A stretch of DNA of 64,000 nt from Diadema setosum (GCA_033980235.1 CM067059.1:26769922-26833921), one strand, 5' to 3'. Shown: positions 45,813 to 58,319, counted from the stretch's first letter. The notes: generated by a model not told the origin, from the letters alone. Made by a program: numbers and translations.

Positions 45813-48550
45813 GAAACAAAACAAAGTATCGTAATATATCGTTCATGGCTGAAATGTGAGTTTTATGATGGTGAGGATCATACCGGTCGTTAAAAAGTAA
45901 CGGCACCAGCCGTTAGACAGAATAATGAAAATTTCATCCATCTAACCGACCCATCAGATTCTTACAAGCATGATAACCAAGAATGCTGGTACACCGCCTT
46001 CACGTGATCATGCCATGCCCTCGGAAAAATAAGGAGGGAAGGGAGGACACTTCCGTAAATTTAATGTGTCACCGAGAACAAAGACATGTTGGCGAATTGT
46101 TCATGTTAACCTAGAATCGTGGGATATGACATATTTTATGTACATTATACATTCAAGGTGGGAGGGGAGGGGGTTGTTTCAGTGTACATCAACGTATATT
46201 GCTGTCTAAATAAAGCTATGTTGGTGAACAAGTCAAAGTCGTGCAGGCTAGAATATAATATGTTTACCCCTATTTTTATTTTAGCATTAGATCTGGATTT
46301 TTCATCTGTATCTTAGTACACACACGTGAGAACGCTTCATTCATTGCAGTTTATTTCAAATTAATATTTCGATAAAACACACAAGAATAAAACAAGTATA
46401 CGCTTGTGCGAGATGAAAGCATATTATTGTTCACACACAAAATAGGATACATGCATGCCTTTCCTTTGCACAAACAATCGCATACACACACACACACACA
46501 CATACATTAAGGCAAAGCGTGTGGCGGTTTTTTATGGATAGGGCTAGCTATTATAAAGTGGATAACCATGATATCAAACTTGTTTTAGAAAAGCGGTGCA
46601 TACCGCATGGTCAAACCAGAGAGGTGGAAAGCACTTAAAATAAGTAAAGCATGATGATGTGTCATAAAGGTTATAAAAAAAAAGATATTTCTTTGCACTA
46701 AACCGACATAGCATGAGTTGCTCGAAATACAGAATGGCGTGGCCACAGAGGGAAAGAGGAAGAAATCTATTAAAAGAAATATGTGTTCGCTTGTTTGTTT
46801 CGTTTGTTTGTCTGTGTTTAACGCCATGAATACTCCATACGTATTTGTCCGTTGTTGTTTTTTTAGAGTGTAAACAGGTCCTATCAATAACAAACGCACA
46901 TCTTGAATTGTTTGATGTTGTCGTTTTGTTTGTGTATCTGTTTGTAAGGAGGCGTGGTGCGGGTTTGTTGATATTTTTTCCAGTTTATTCAAAAGAGACC
47001 TCCGGATGATTATCAGACGTTTACATTTGAACAACTATAAATTAGTTATACTGAGTACAGAGTTTCAGAATTTATAGTGATAGGGATGAGGAATATTAAT
47101 GTTTTCAAAATTTATATATCAAATTGCAAAGAACAAGGATGATGACATGGCAGCCTGACCATAAGAATGCATCAGTTGGGGCTCGAGGAAGCTGAACAAA
47201 AGAAGAAGGCATGCATAGATTTTACACAGATGAACTTGTTAAACAACGGTATTGTAATGGCATTAAGCTTCTACATTTCTGAAAATATTATGTGAGGCTC
47301 TTGTGTCATCCACATTGTTCAATGAAATTTGTATAAGATCTTTTCAGAGTATTTATTTCTCTGCTCAAGGAACACAATAAATTCCACAAATCAATACACG
47401 GAACTGTCTATATGTACTACATAATGTGAGATTATGAAATTCATCTCGAGCGCCCCTTTAATAGTGCTTACAGAAGGCAGATCTGCGTGGTATTTGCCAT
47501 ACATTGTCGCGGATGTTTTTGTGAGATTTAGCTCGAAATTGAAAAGCTTATCATGCATTGCTTAAAATGCAATGATATTACGGCGACTAGACTGTACCAT
47601 ACGCATTTCAAGGAAGGAAGGAACGAATTGTAACTTATTACACTGTACTTCAATTTCTCATTTAGTAACCAAGAGTAATCTGATCTACATTTTTGCTGAT
47701 GAAAAATTATGTCTAACTGAAGGTAAAACTAGGATTGGTTGAAGACACACACACACACACACACACAAAAAAAAAAAAAAAAACAGGAAAAGGAAAGAAA
47801 AAAATGCGGCTGGCGGGCCGTATAAAATCGCATGTATAGAGTAAGATACTGCAGTTTCAGTGATATTTCACTCAGTGTATGTCACACGTTCATATCGCGA
47901 TACGTGGCGCTGAGCTTTTTATGTTCGACACTGTGTGGACGCAATTTGCGATGTGATTAAAACTCCTTTCCTTCTTTCATTGTTACCTATATCCATTTTT
48001 CATCTTTTTGAATAATAAAAAAAAAATAATTGAATACACCTTGTTTTTCATGTTTAATGTGAAATATCGTCATTTTCTTTTTTCTTTTCTTTCTAGCAAT
48101 GACCATTATTTCATTTTTTCTCTTCTTCCCTCCTTTTTTTAAGGCTATATCAAAGGTAAAGGCTCCTAAATGATATCTCATTTGCACCACGCCCCTTTAC
48201 AGCATGTCCAACCGGAAATCCATAGTATTCGCCAAGACTCCCAGCTCAGTGAGAGTAAGCCGCATTCTTTGGTCTCCATGCAGTAGGCAATTATGCACAT
48301 TTGTCGCATTCCCAGTCCTCAGTCCCTCACATCCCACTCCCCCATACTCAATCCCTCCAAAAGAAAAAAAAAATCACGCAAATATTGCATCATTTTCTCG
48401 TCTGCGCAGATGAAAAATTTCAATTTAGAAGGGCCTTCAGAATCCGACCATTACGTATATTATTTTCACTCAGGGTATCACATGTCAGGGTTTTAAAGTT
48501 CACGTGAAACCCGAAACCAATTAATTAAAGTGGTGCGTCCCAAGCGCCCT
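45813..48550. other. Non-coding stretch
   Basis: (CA)n occurs at about 46484-46502 and at 47743-47766, the second followed by an A run. The minus frame 46585-47034 (149 codons) crosses GTTT-type repeats and has no domain. Frames at 48204-48507 on the plus strand overlap in three registers and look like chance. Confidence 0.35.
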
Positions 48551-50481
48551 CCCTTGCCCGACAGAGATCCATTGTAATGGTCCTTTTTACCGTAAAGCCG
48601 TCTTAGTCTAGGTAGGCCAGTCGCTCTGTGGTTTCAGACTTTAAGACACCATAGGTTGTCATGTGACGCGGAGCGACACGGCCGCAGACCGAGGAAGGAA
48701 AAGGGAAGAAACGAAGCAAAATAACAAATCAGTTCGTGAAAGGCGATTGACAGCTATTGATGTCTCAACGATTGCTCTATACGTAAGTTCCTTTGCCCAA
48801 ATTGAAGTATAACCGACTCGTATTGATTGAATGATACATTAAAGAATTTCAGATGACAGCGATAAAAGGTGTATTAATAATGTTTTATCTTCTAACTTCA
48901 GGATACTGCCATTTCTGTCAATGAAACCATACAAAACTCGTAACAGCGATTGCTGAACGTGAAGTGAACTATACAAGAACAAAGGATATTCTCCATTTCT
49001 GACAGCATTGCACGATAATATTGATGCACCAATTTGGCCGAGATTGCGCGCTTCGAGCATTTTTTTTTTTTTCAGATTTATTTTTATTTCACTGTTGTGT
49101 TGTAGGATCTGTGCCGGGGCAAACGAAGCCATCTCAGAGCAATTTATTATTTCTTTTAAATCACACACACACACACGCAAAGAGAAGTGTGCGCAATGAT
49201 TCTTCGGCAAACATCGATGCAATGGGGCAAATAATGAGGCTAAGCACACGCACGGATACCAAAGAACACACAGACTCACTGTAAACACACACACTCACAC
49301 ACACACACACACACGTTAGCACAAACGCACACACACAAGTGTGCACGTTCGCACGATGTGTCGATGAACTAACAATTCGAAATTCAATACTTTTTTCCTC
49401 TGGGGATATCTGTGTGTTCATATCTACGTTTGTAGAACATTTGTTGATCTTTAATCACAGAGGCAAATCATAGACAAAAGTGTGAAATAAAAAGGAATAT
49501 CTTTAAATCCCTTCGACCCCTTTTCTTCAAATCACACAGTTTTTTGAACAAACATAATAGGTTTACTATAACGATTCAGTGATAGCTGCCTTGGCATATG
49601 GTACTGACAGGTCGCATTTTTTTCCAACACGCAAATCACACGAATATATTCAACCACGTCGTTGCTTCATCAAAGGGGCAACATAGAATTTTAACAAAAT
49701 ATATTATTATTATATACAAGGACGTATGATAAATAAAAGGACAGACTAATCTTCATGATAGCTACTAACAAAAAATAGCTCATATTTACGGAGTTTTCAC
49801 ATTATAACAATATTTTAGGATTATGTAAGTTCTTTCCTGAATGATGAATACATTATGAAGTATCTTTGCAATACCATTAATCAATACAGCTGCAATGGGC
49901 TGATCAGATCATAATACAGACGCTCTTATAGAGATATAGTACCCATGTATAGTACTGATCTTACATTGTGTTATGTAAAATTTGTATCTGTAGCAAAAAT
50001 TATCATCCTCTCAGAGTTTGTACACATAACTATATGTGTACGTGGTGTGGCCGTGTGTCTTTTGCTTCTGTGCTGCCAGTGTAAAATGAGACTGTTTAGC
50101 AGCAAAACTCCGGAGACATTTATTTCTCTCTCCTTTATTAAAACAATTTCAGATTACTTATAGATATAGTGAGCAGAATTCAGATACCCCCCCCCCCCCA
50201 TCTTCCGCCAACTGCTTAATACTGAAGACAACATTCATTTTGTCCGTTATTAGTATTACGATGGCTTCTTCTTTCACTTTAAAGAGTAGACAGAGAGTTT
50301 GACCCGTGTCACCAAGAAATGATCATAGTCCATATATGTAATACTTGCTACACATATTAGGTTTTAATCCTTTTTAAAAATCGTCTTGTGACGGATTAAT
50401 ATCACAGTTTTATGGAGAAATCAAAACTTAATAAATCCTTAACAGTTTCTTATTGTCATTGTTTCCAGGCGGATTCTAAGA
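48551..50481. other. Non-coding stretch with CA microsatellites
   Basis: (CA)n tracts lie at 49163-49177 and 49284-49313. The 151-codon minus frame at 48839-49294 gets its cysteine/valine-rich start from CA repeats. Its last 70 codons (about 48839-49060) are of ordinary composition but match nothing I recognise. A C run lies at 50189-50199. Confidence 0.3.
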
Positions 50482-50652
50482 TCAGTCAATTTCACCCAAG
50501 TACTCAAACTCTACTTGAACGTTGAGCGCATTGCAATTCAACTCCTTGTGTGCTTCCAGTGCCAGCTGGGACAGAAAAATCCTGTGGCATTGTACACACT
50601 GTCTCAAGTTCCTGGTACAGAAAGGATTAATGATTCTCAGGTCGTAGGTCAT
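50482..50652 (-). CDS. Candidate 3' coding segment with C2HC zinc-finger motif
   Basis: From the ATG at 50652 the 56 residues contain C19-x2-C22-x12-H35-x4-C40, with hydrophobic residues at F26 and L32, as expected for a classic finger whose last histidine is replaced by cysteine. An acidic tail ends in a TGA at 50482. The frame extends upstream for 14 more codons before a TAG, so either this ATG or an acceptor further up could start it. Fingers of this kind occur in C2H2 transcription factors and RNA-binding proteins. No neighbouring finger exon was found. It may be the last exon of a gene lying at higher coordinates, a pseudogene fragment, or chance. Confidence 0.35.
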   Translation of the reverse strand: MTYDLRIINPFCTRNLRQCVQCHRIFLSQLALEAHKELNCNALNVQVEFEYLGEID

Positions 50653-50945
50653 TTCGAAGAGAGTGTTAACCAGCAACTTCGACACAAGATGGCGCTAGTT
50701 ATTATTTCTTAAATCCGCTTGCTTTGAAAGGCCGCAATGCACCCTTGAATATAATTGCCATTGAAAGCATTGGAGAGACATCCTAGACCAAACCAAGGGG
50801 TAGGACAGTTAGAAGGCAAACATACCAAAATGGGGTTTTTTTTCTTCTTTTTTTTTACCGTTATGTAAGATATTGCATGGACTCTCGTACATTCTCGAAC
50901 ACATCTAAAATGCACTCACTCGCCATCTCAATCACATATTTACAC

Positions 50946-50947
<2 letters not shown>
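50653..50947. other. Short non-coding gap
   Basis: Unique sequence with a T tract at 50836-50857. Nothing recognised. Confidence 0.35.
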
Positions 50948-50979
<32 letters not shown>

Positions 50980-50996
50980 CACACACACACACACAC
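50948..50996. repeat. (CA)n microsatellite
   Basis: ACACAC repeats with a CTCT interruption. Confidence 0.9.
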
Positions 50997-51097
50997 CAAA
51001 AATATACACAAGATTGTCTTTCCAACAATTCTTTTTTTTTTCCTCAGATAATGTGTATGAAGTAGCATTGTTAATAACAATACATGTACTACTAATG

Positions 51098-52183
51098 GCT
51101 CGGTCACAAATACCATTAAGAACACTGCTACGAACGCCGTACGAACGATTTTTAGACAATTTCGTAAGATCTTCTCAAGAAGGCCGTACGAAACCAGCGT
51201 TTGTAGACCGTTCGTAGACAGTTTGTAAGTTCGTAGCCTGGTCGATGGTCTTGTCCAAGTTTTTTTTTTTTTTTTTTTAACTTCGTACGAAACCCTCTCT
51301 TCGTAAGGCGGCCGTACGAACGTTGTACCAACAGCATAAGAACTACGCAAGATTTTGCAGGGTCGCCGAGAGACAATTCTAGAAGCCTTAAAATGTTACG
51401 ATGATTGTAAGGACGCCTTAAGTCGTTCGTAGAAGGCTCTTACGTCTTTCGTAAGAATGCCTTACGGACGGAGATTCGTACGGCGTTCTTACGAACAACT
51501 CTTCGATCGAAGGCGTTCGTAAGGGACTTGTAAGGCGTAGGTACATAATTTGAGTTTTAGGGGGTATAAAGCCAAACGCGCGAAGTTCAAATCCTCACTC
51601 TGTTCTAGGTGTTCTACCAGAAAGCATCTCTGTTAAATATTGGACCAAAAGGGAAGGCAATCAAATTCAATATGAATTTGAGTTTATTCTTCTATATTTC
51701 GCCACCAAAACTTCAAATTCAAAGATGCAGCTGCAGTTGTAGTCTCCTTGGCACTACTGCCATCTTGAAGTATTAAACTTTCAACTGTTACAGAATTTTC
51801 GACAGGACACGGCATCGTCTTTTTAAAAACGCGACAAAATATTTTTTTTGAAAGTCGTAAAATCTTCTTACGAAAGACTTGAGAGTGCCGCGAGTTGCAC
51901 GTACGATCATCTTAAATAAAAAAGAAATCGTAAGATGGCCGTAAGTCTGACGAAAGAATAACTCGAGGCATTCTTACAAAAAACGTACGAATTCTAGGGC
52001 CATTGTATAACTGAATATCATTTCGTTTCTCTTAAAAGTCTTGAGTTGTTTTTGCGAATTAAACAACATTCGTACGAAATTCGTAAGAAGGCCGTAACGG
52101 TAAGAATGTGCCCCATCTACTACTCTCTACGAAGTCTAGAATTCGTACGAACAGTGACATTCTTACGAACCTTTGTGACCGTA
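51098..52183. mobile_element. TIR element packed with TTCGTA/TACGAA palindromes
   Basis: The outer ends are inverted: GCTCGGTCACAAA at 51098-51110 and TTTGTGACCG at 52172-52181. Inside, dozens of TTCGTA, TACGAA, CTTACG and CGTAAG words recur on both strands, densest at 51120-51340, 51390-51540 and 51850-52170. The middle (51545-51840) is more ordinary sequence. No transposase frame is present, so it would be non-autonomous. Repeated subterminal words are known from several DNA transposon groups; the superfamily is not clear. Confidence 0.7.
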
Positions 52184-53370
52184 CGTGTAGCTTGTGTAGT
52201 TCCCTCCCCCCTTTTTTTTTAAATCTCTCTGGGAGCGCTATCCAAATTCAGTTTTCCCCTTTTAGACACCATAATTGTGAGCAGTTTGTTTCCTATATAA
52301 AGCTCTCTTTTTTTCGGAAATGATCAGCACTTAGTGGAAAGGACTTATCTCTACATAATTTTGTATTTAATTTCTTACTGCACCTTTCGGGAAAGTACAG
52401 AATGATGTTACGTAATGTAGCCAAACCTGTTACAAATTAGGTTGCCTTCGAAATTTTCAGTGTAATTTCTCATGTTCCCAACTTACTGTACATAAGTTCA
52501 GTATCTTAAGTATTTTGTAAATATTGGGTATTAACTATCTATGATATCCATCTTCAATATAATTGACAACTGCCCCTTTTCGTAAGACGAAGATGATATT
52601 TGTTGTCATTATTATTATACCATTATCCCTTAATCTGGCTTCACTGATGTATTTGTGTAAAATGTATGCATATTATGCATATATGTATAATAAGACATGC
52701 ACACAGTAAACTTATCTGACCTGCTGCATAGCCAGAAAGATGCGAATATTCCAATCAAAGTTTGGCAGCATCGAATTCGTAAAATCTCTTTGTTCATTGA
52801 GTGTAGCGGCTACAGGAAATACTGTGGCTTACGCAAATGTCGCTTAATCACCGACGTACATGCAGATATCTCTATAACCAGATAACGAATGTCATAGTCA
52901 TTATAGACAAACGACGAAAAAAAAAAAAAAAAACAATGAACAAGAGGGTTACGTTTTGACTCTATTTGCATGCAATCATTACGACCAGATGTAATGATTC
53001 CAAAGATTTAAAGTGGTCAAGCAGCCCTGCATATTATTATCATTTGTTTGTGAATTTTGTTCTCGAAAGATGCAAAATTGCACCATGATGTATGCAAAAA
53101 CACGCAAAATCTAATCTAATAAACATAAAAAAGAGAAAAATGTAGGATGAGGTATGTTTCATTGTTGTCTTTGCAGATTTCTCTGATTCTTCAATCCATA
53201 CTGTGCTTTAACTGTCGATTGGAAAGCACGCTGGAGTGATTTCTTCACCGATTGGCACGGATTTCTTGAAACTGATCGCCAATGCATATCAACTTATAGA
53301 GATTAAGTAATCCCCTAGCCCCTGTTGTGTCGTCATGGCCTCCCCAATGGACCAAGGCGCGTTGCTACAC
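52184..53370. other. Non-coding stretch
   Basis: A T tract lies at 52211-52220 and an A tract at 52917-52933. The plus frame 52697-52885 has ordinary composition but no domain. Confidence 0.35.
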
Positions 53371-53375
53371 CTGAG

Positions 53376-53412
53376 CAGGGAGGTGGATGGAGATTCTCTT
53401 TCCACCTTCCTG
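53376..53412. repeat. Short hairpin similar to 15666-15706
   Basis: CAGGGAGGTGGA (53376-53387) pairs with TCCACCTTCCTG (53401-53412) with one mismatch and a 13-base loop. The stem is nearly the same as that at 15666, and both are followed within about 25 bases by TTTAACAG. Confidence 0.65.
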
Positions 53413-55384
53413 AGTGAGCTGCTATCTTTAACAGCTATTGGCCAAGTTTGAGTCTTGAAGAATTATTGAAAGTCAAACTAAGTACATCGGCACGTAAATG
53501 GTTATTGTAAAGGTGTTAAGTTAAAGTCTTGAGGTATTCATCATTCTCTGTGATTTCAAAGAATTACAGTGTAAGCTCGATCGACTCCTCTTCTTGGTGG
53601 GCCGGTTTGCTACTTTATATTTTCGAAGCCTTGTTCGATATCCCATAATTATAATCTCTAGATTAGCCAAATCCATTCAGATGCACTCCTGAGCGGTTCT
53701 TTGAAAACAGCATCGGCTAGTGCGAGGAACAGCAATGTTCATCGTTGAAAATACAAAGCCCTTGTTGTACATAATCATTAGCTTGCTTGTATGTTATGTC
53801 TGTATACTTTTTGATATTCGGAGATCTTACTTAGTAGTGCTTTGGTTATGATGTAGAAAAAAAAATCCTGTTTCCTTGATTTCGTCACCACATTTGTCAT
53901 CACAATCCTTATCTTGTCTGTACAACGTTTCTCTAAAATTGTTAGATAAGCTTTCATTATAAAATTATGCACGCCTACAATATTAAATATTTGTGAATAT
54001 TACTTTCAGTAAATTTTTATATTATAGGAACTGAAGAAGTTTTCTGTCATTTTGATCAATCGCTAGTGGTAATTGTGTTTCTTTATCTCTCCAAACAAAC
54101 TCAAGTTTACATATTGTTGCACAGTGCAGACAGCATCACTTCCATAATAATAGTTAATAATAGTACATGTACCATGCATAGGAAAAACGGTAACATGACA
54201 CAAGAGGGCAGCATTGCTCACTAACCCACAGTGCCCTTCGATGATCTCGGACAGTTCCCATCTCCAAACAACGAGTGAGGACGCTAGACTTTTATCTCGC
54301 CCAAAGCCTTCTATAAAATGAAGGCTCTGATCTCGCCGTACACCGGAGAGAGGTTTCGTCGTTTTTGAAAAAAACACTTGCCGATGAAATTAATTCCTGG
54401 ACTTAAGTGTTATGATCTGTACGTTTGACGAATTAGCTGTATCTACCATGGTTTGCAACGAAGAGTAAAACAGATCAAGCTTAGATAAACCAAAACAAGT
54501 ATCAGTTTGAGGAGGCCACACATTCCCCATAAGATCTTTTTTTTTTCTTTTGGCAATGATCGTGTATATTCTTTTCTATGACATGGCCAAGAATGGTTAT
54601 TTCACTACAGAGGAATAATGAATTCACAATAAACTACAGAAATGGACACTTCTCCTTTAAAGTATCTAGAGATGATCATAAAAGATGTGTGCGAGTGTGA
54701 CAGCTACACCTTATCAAATCTTGAAATCCTATCGTCCAGAATTTTGTTTAATTCATATTATGGTAAAATGTCATGAGGCGTATTACTGTTCATTCCCGTC
54801 AAGTAGGGCCTACAGATGCAAAGCCGGCGGGTCGAGGACGAAATATAATCTTGCCTTTTTTTTTAGCGATAAAAGTTGACCGGAAGGGTACAATTACAGA
54901 CTTGTGATATCTAGAGATTGCAATGTGTGCTCCTATAACATAATACCTCAGCATCTTGACAAGTTTCGCAACTGTTGTCCAATAATCACATCAACAACTG
55001 AAAGACTAGACGTTTTCCTCTCTTTATTTCTTTTTTTTTCTCTCCCTCCTTCAATCCCTTCCTTTCTTTCCTTTTGAATGTAAATTTTTTCACTATTAAC
55101 TTGACTTGTATTGTGATCATGTGCATTTGCTCATTGTTCTCTGATATGTATTTCAAATTATGTTGATTTGTTTCTTTGTGGATTTAGTGGGTCTTTTCAA
55201 TTCAAATCGACCCAGCTGTGTAATAAACCACGGCCGTGGCGCTTAATGATCACTGATAGAAAAACAAAAATGACAAAGTGGCTCAGTAAACCATATAAAC
55301 TCCTGGAACTGATGTATTCCCATTCAATTGCAGCAAGAAATTATCAAAGTCAACAATAAGATATCCGCGATTCCTTTAACGAGG

Positions 55385-55386
<2 letters not shown>
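53413..55386. other. Non-coding stretch
   Basis: The minus frame 54063-54377 is 104 codons of mixed composition with no domain. C/T-rich sequence occupies 55020-55075. No repeat family was recognised. Confidence 0.3.

Positions 55387-55428
<42 letters not shown>
55387..55428. repeat. (AT)n microsatellite
   Basis: About 21 dinucleotide units. Confidence 0.95.
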
Positions 55429-55434
<6 letters not shown>

Positions 55435-55615
55435 TTATATTTGTCGTTTGTTTGTTTTTTCTTACCAAATTTCCTGTATTACTATGGGAATCGCTCATCC
55501 TGGGAATATTAATCTTTATTTTTTTTTTTATAGTTACTGTAGATCTTGGTTCAAAAACGTTATTTCAATTGCAAAATATTAATAAGCGAATTTTAACTCT
55601 GCCTTTAAGCTGACT

Positions 55616-55981
55616 TAAAGGGATGATATAGGTTTGGTTGAGATTGGAGATTCAGATTTTAAAGAAACCACATATGAAATGTCAAAGAAAACACAATTCT
55701 AAGAGGTACTCAAGAAAGTTTATTTGATGAAAATCGGTTTTGAAATGGCTGAAAAATGGTTAAACAAAGTGGTCCTAAAAGGTTGGTCCCACCTTTTATA
55801 AGGACGTCTCTCATGAGTCTTCTTCTGGACATCTCAGCCATTTCAAAACCAAATTTCATTAAATAAACTTTGAATTCCTCTTAGAATTGTATGCTCTTTA
55901 ATATTTTACTAGAGGTTCTCATTATCTCACAAAATAGTTGGAAACTTGAAAACCCATTTCAACCAAAACTATACCATCCCT
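55616..55981. mobile_element. TTAA foldback element, family B
   Basis: It starts TTAAAGGGATGATATAGG and ends near ACTATACCATCCC. It shares GGTTTGGTTGAGATTGG, GAAAATCGGTTTTGAAATGG, CATCTCAGCCATTTCAAAAC and AAACTTTGAATTCCTCTTAG with the copy at 34010. The right TTAA has been lost (CCCTACC in place of CCCTTTAA). Confidence 0.8.
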
Positions 55982-57100
55982 ACCAAGAATAAATTATATA
56001 GGAACAAACAAAAGTTCAATGTTCATAAAAGAGTTCATAAATAAGAGAACATTGTAATGTTTTACTCGTCAAGTTTCTAAGTAACAATTGTGTCTTTTAC
56101 AGTCACTTTGTTTTATTGCAAAAATGAGACAAAGTGACGATGTATTCGCTTCACAAGTGTGTTATTATTTTTTAGTGTACATAACAAGACCGTAAAATCG
56201 TTCTTTACGCAGTAATTAATTCATTAATTGATCAAACAATCATTTTTTTTAATAAAGCAAATCAGATTTGTGCTAATTTCAGTTTAATCCATCACAATTC
56301 AAGAAGCTTAAATAAAAAAATTTTGAAACGTTTGAAATATTTTTGAAAAATTGTGCCTCCTTGATTTCATTCAAAGCAAACTCAAAGAAGCACATTTTAT
56401 TACAGTATACTTCAAATACGAACTAAAAACAAATAATTTATATGACTAATATTGGTCTCCCGATAGCAACATCACATATCGTTCCCTCTTCCAGCAAACC
56501 AATTCTATTATTCTAAATTCCAGCCTATCTGCCCTTGTGCACTTTCAAGCACTTGCACGCACATTCACCACCATCACACGTCAGAGTTTATTTTCCCCTG
56601 CTATCTTCGCAACAGAATTTGTATTGTTACGAATCTAGTACGTCCCTACCTTTCCTCGGGCCGGCCATCTTTTCAAGCAATGCTTACAATGGCGACCCTC
56701 TGCATAATCGCTTCTTAACTAGAATTGTTATTGTAATCCCTGCTGCATAGACATGCATACTGTATAATATATCATTAATTTCCTATCATATCGTTGTTTA
56801 TGCAAGTCAAACGACTCTGTTTTGAATCTACTTTGTATATTTCCCACATTTTCATGATTATGTAACTTATGTATATTGATTTGCAGAAAATAAAGTAGCT
56901 ATCTATCAAACAATTTTTAGCACTCAATCCCCCCCCCCCCGTCACAAAGTCATCACGATTCCATCATCACAACTGTAAAATGACTTAAGGTATACGATAA
57001 TAGTATAGCTTATTCTTCTTCCGTTCTTGTTAAGGGAGATTGTATATCGTATATTGTAAAAGAAGTCGATGAACTTCGACGACCTAACATTCCCTTCAAT
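55982..57100. other. Non-coding stretch
   Basis: A possible retroelement 3' end sits at about 56820-56905 (TTTGCAGAAAATAAAGTAGC), followed by a C run at 56931-56940. The short plus frame 56535-56750 has no domain. Confidence 0.35.
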
Positions 57101-57102
57101 GC

Positions 57103-57124
57103 ATTCAATTCAATTCAATTCAAT
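57103..57124. repeat. (CAATT)n
   Basis: About four pentamer units. It could be the tail of a minus-oriented LINE, since a TCGATGAACTTCGA hairpin lies just upstream at about 57066-57080. Confidence 0.6.
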
Positions 57125-57150
57125 TACTCTTGAATTTGAATTTCTTATAC

Positions 57151-57586
57151 TTAAAGGGCCCCTGAAATCCAAATGCATGTTGATTTGTGTTGATTTATGA
57201 TAACAACATCTTTTTTTTTTTTTTGCGGTGAAACGAATATATAGAAACATTCCATATATTTTTTCTGTGATATTAATGTGACTAACAAAAGACATGGCGA
57301 GGGAACATGCAAGTTATGCTGAGTCGAGTGGAAGGTGCATTCCAATGTCTTTTGTTAAACATTTCAGCACTTTAGCAATGATTGACAGATGATGTCATCT
57401 GAGGAATATTGGTTTGGAAGGATTTTTTTTGTGGGCGTTCCCAAATAATCTGAAGAAAAATAGAAGAAAAAAATTGTTAAAAAAATATGTAATGTTTCTA
57501 GATATTCGTTTCACCGCAAAAGTGATGTTGAGGGTATCATAAATCAACACAAATCAACATGCATTTGGATTTCAGGGGCCCTTTAA
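57151..57586. mobile_element. TTAA foldback element, family C
   Basis: Terminal inverted repeats of about 50 bases start TTAAAGGGCCCCTGAAATCC and are matched at 57534-57586. The interior contains GGTGCATTCCAATGTCTTTT and GCGGTGAAACGAATAT, whose complement recurs near the right arm. TTAA is present at both ends. No coding capacity. Confidence 0.85.
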
Positions 57587-57639
57587 GGGAAAGATAGTGA
57601 ATGCTAAATGTCCTTGTTACCTGCTGTAGGCCTACATTT

Positions 57640-57666
57640 AACAGATATAAATAAATAAATAAATAA

Positions 57667-57706
<40 letters not shown>
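57640..57706. repeat. (AAAT)n then (AT)n
   Basis: Tetramer and dinucleotide runs follow the family C element by about 55 bases. Confidence 0.9.
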
Positions 57707-57711
<5 letters not shown>

Positions 57712-58150
57712 TTTACATATATTACGTTTTGAGTTATTTACGTTTTACAAGCCCGGATTTTTAAGTGGACCGGTCTTTTCCATACTATCTGTTATCATTG
57801 CAAAGTGTGCATTTCTGTTCTTAGTTTTCCTACTTGATAAGTTATTGTACATAACTTACATACTTCACGATCCATACTGCACATGCACACTGCACACTTC
57901 TTACAAATTTGTAAAGCAGCATGATTGTGCAATGTATAGTTTGTATTTTGTTTTACTCTATTGTAGGATTTAAATAGATGATAACTGAAATGCAATGAAA
58001 GACAGGGAACTTAGGAAAGACTTGTGTACAGCTGAAAGAAAGACCACTGAGGCCATGGCAGTATAGCAGCACACTGATTTATTTGACAATAGTGTGACAG
58101 CCAATTAAGTTCCGTAACTTTCATATTTTCAATCAATTTTGATTCGTTTA
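57707..58150. other. Non-coding gap
   Basis: Unique AT-rich sequence; nothing recognised. Confidence 0.35.
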
Positions 58151-58177
58151 TCCATCTATATATCTATCTATCTATCT

Positions 58178-58234
58178 GTCTATGAATATGACAATTATAT
58201 AAATAATATTTATATAATTGTCATATTCATAGAC
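58178..58234. repeat. Perfect 57-bp palindrome
   Basis: A 27-base arm starting GTCTATGAATATGACAATTA is repeated exactly in inverted form around a 3-base centre. A (TATC)n run leads into it at 58157-58176. Confidence 0.92.
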
Positions 58235-58319
58235 GCCCACATACGGACATACAGCTTTTTTTTTTTTGGTTATATATTATATAACCAAAAAAAAAAAAGC
58301 TGTATGTGCGTATGTGGGC
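58235..58319. repeat. Near-perfect 85-bp palindrome
   Basis: It begins at the base after the previous palindrome. The arm GCCCACATACGGACATACAG, then C, 12 T and GGTTATATA, is matched in inverted form with one mismatch (G against C in the GGACATA part). The 12-T and 12-A runs are exactly equal in length. The TA-rich centre is only a few bases. Confidence 0.92.

Noticed and set aside
46857..46876. TTTTTTAGAGTGTA resembling the right end of the 183-bp element
   Set aside because: A 14-base match with no left end nearby; too short to call a copy.
46585..47034. 149-codon minus frame
   Set aside because: Lys/Gln/Thr-rich start comes from GTTT-type repeats and the rest matches no family.
48839..49294. 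151-codon minus frame
   Set aside because: The first half is CA-repeat-coded Cys/Val. The second half looks more normal but has no recognisable motif, so it was not called.
51575..51600. AGTTCAAATCC resembling a tRNA B box
   Set aside because: No A box, acceptor stem or cloverleaf could be drawn around it; it lies inside the palindrome-rich element.
54063..54377. 104-codon minus frame
   Set aside because: Mixed composition but no recognisable motif and no splice site that fits.
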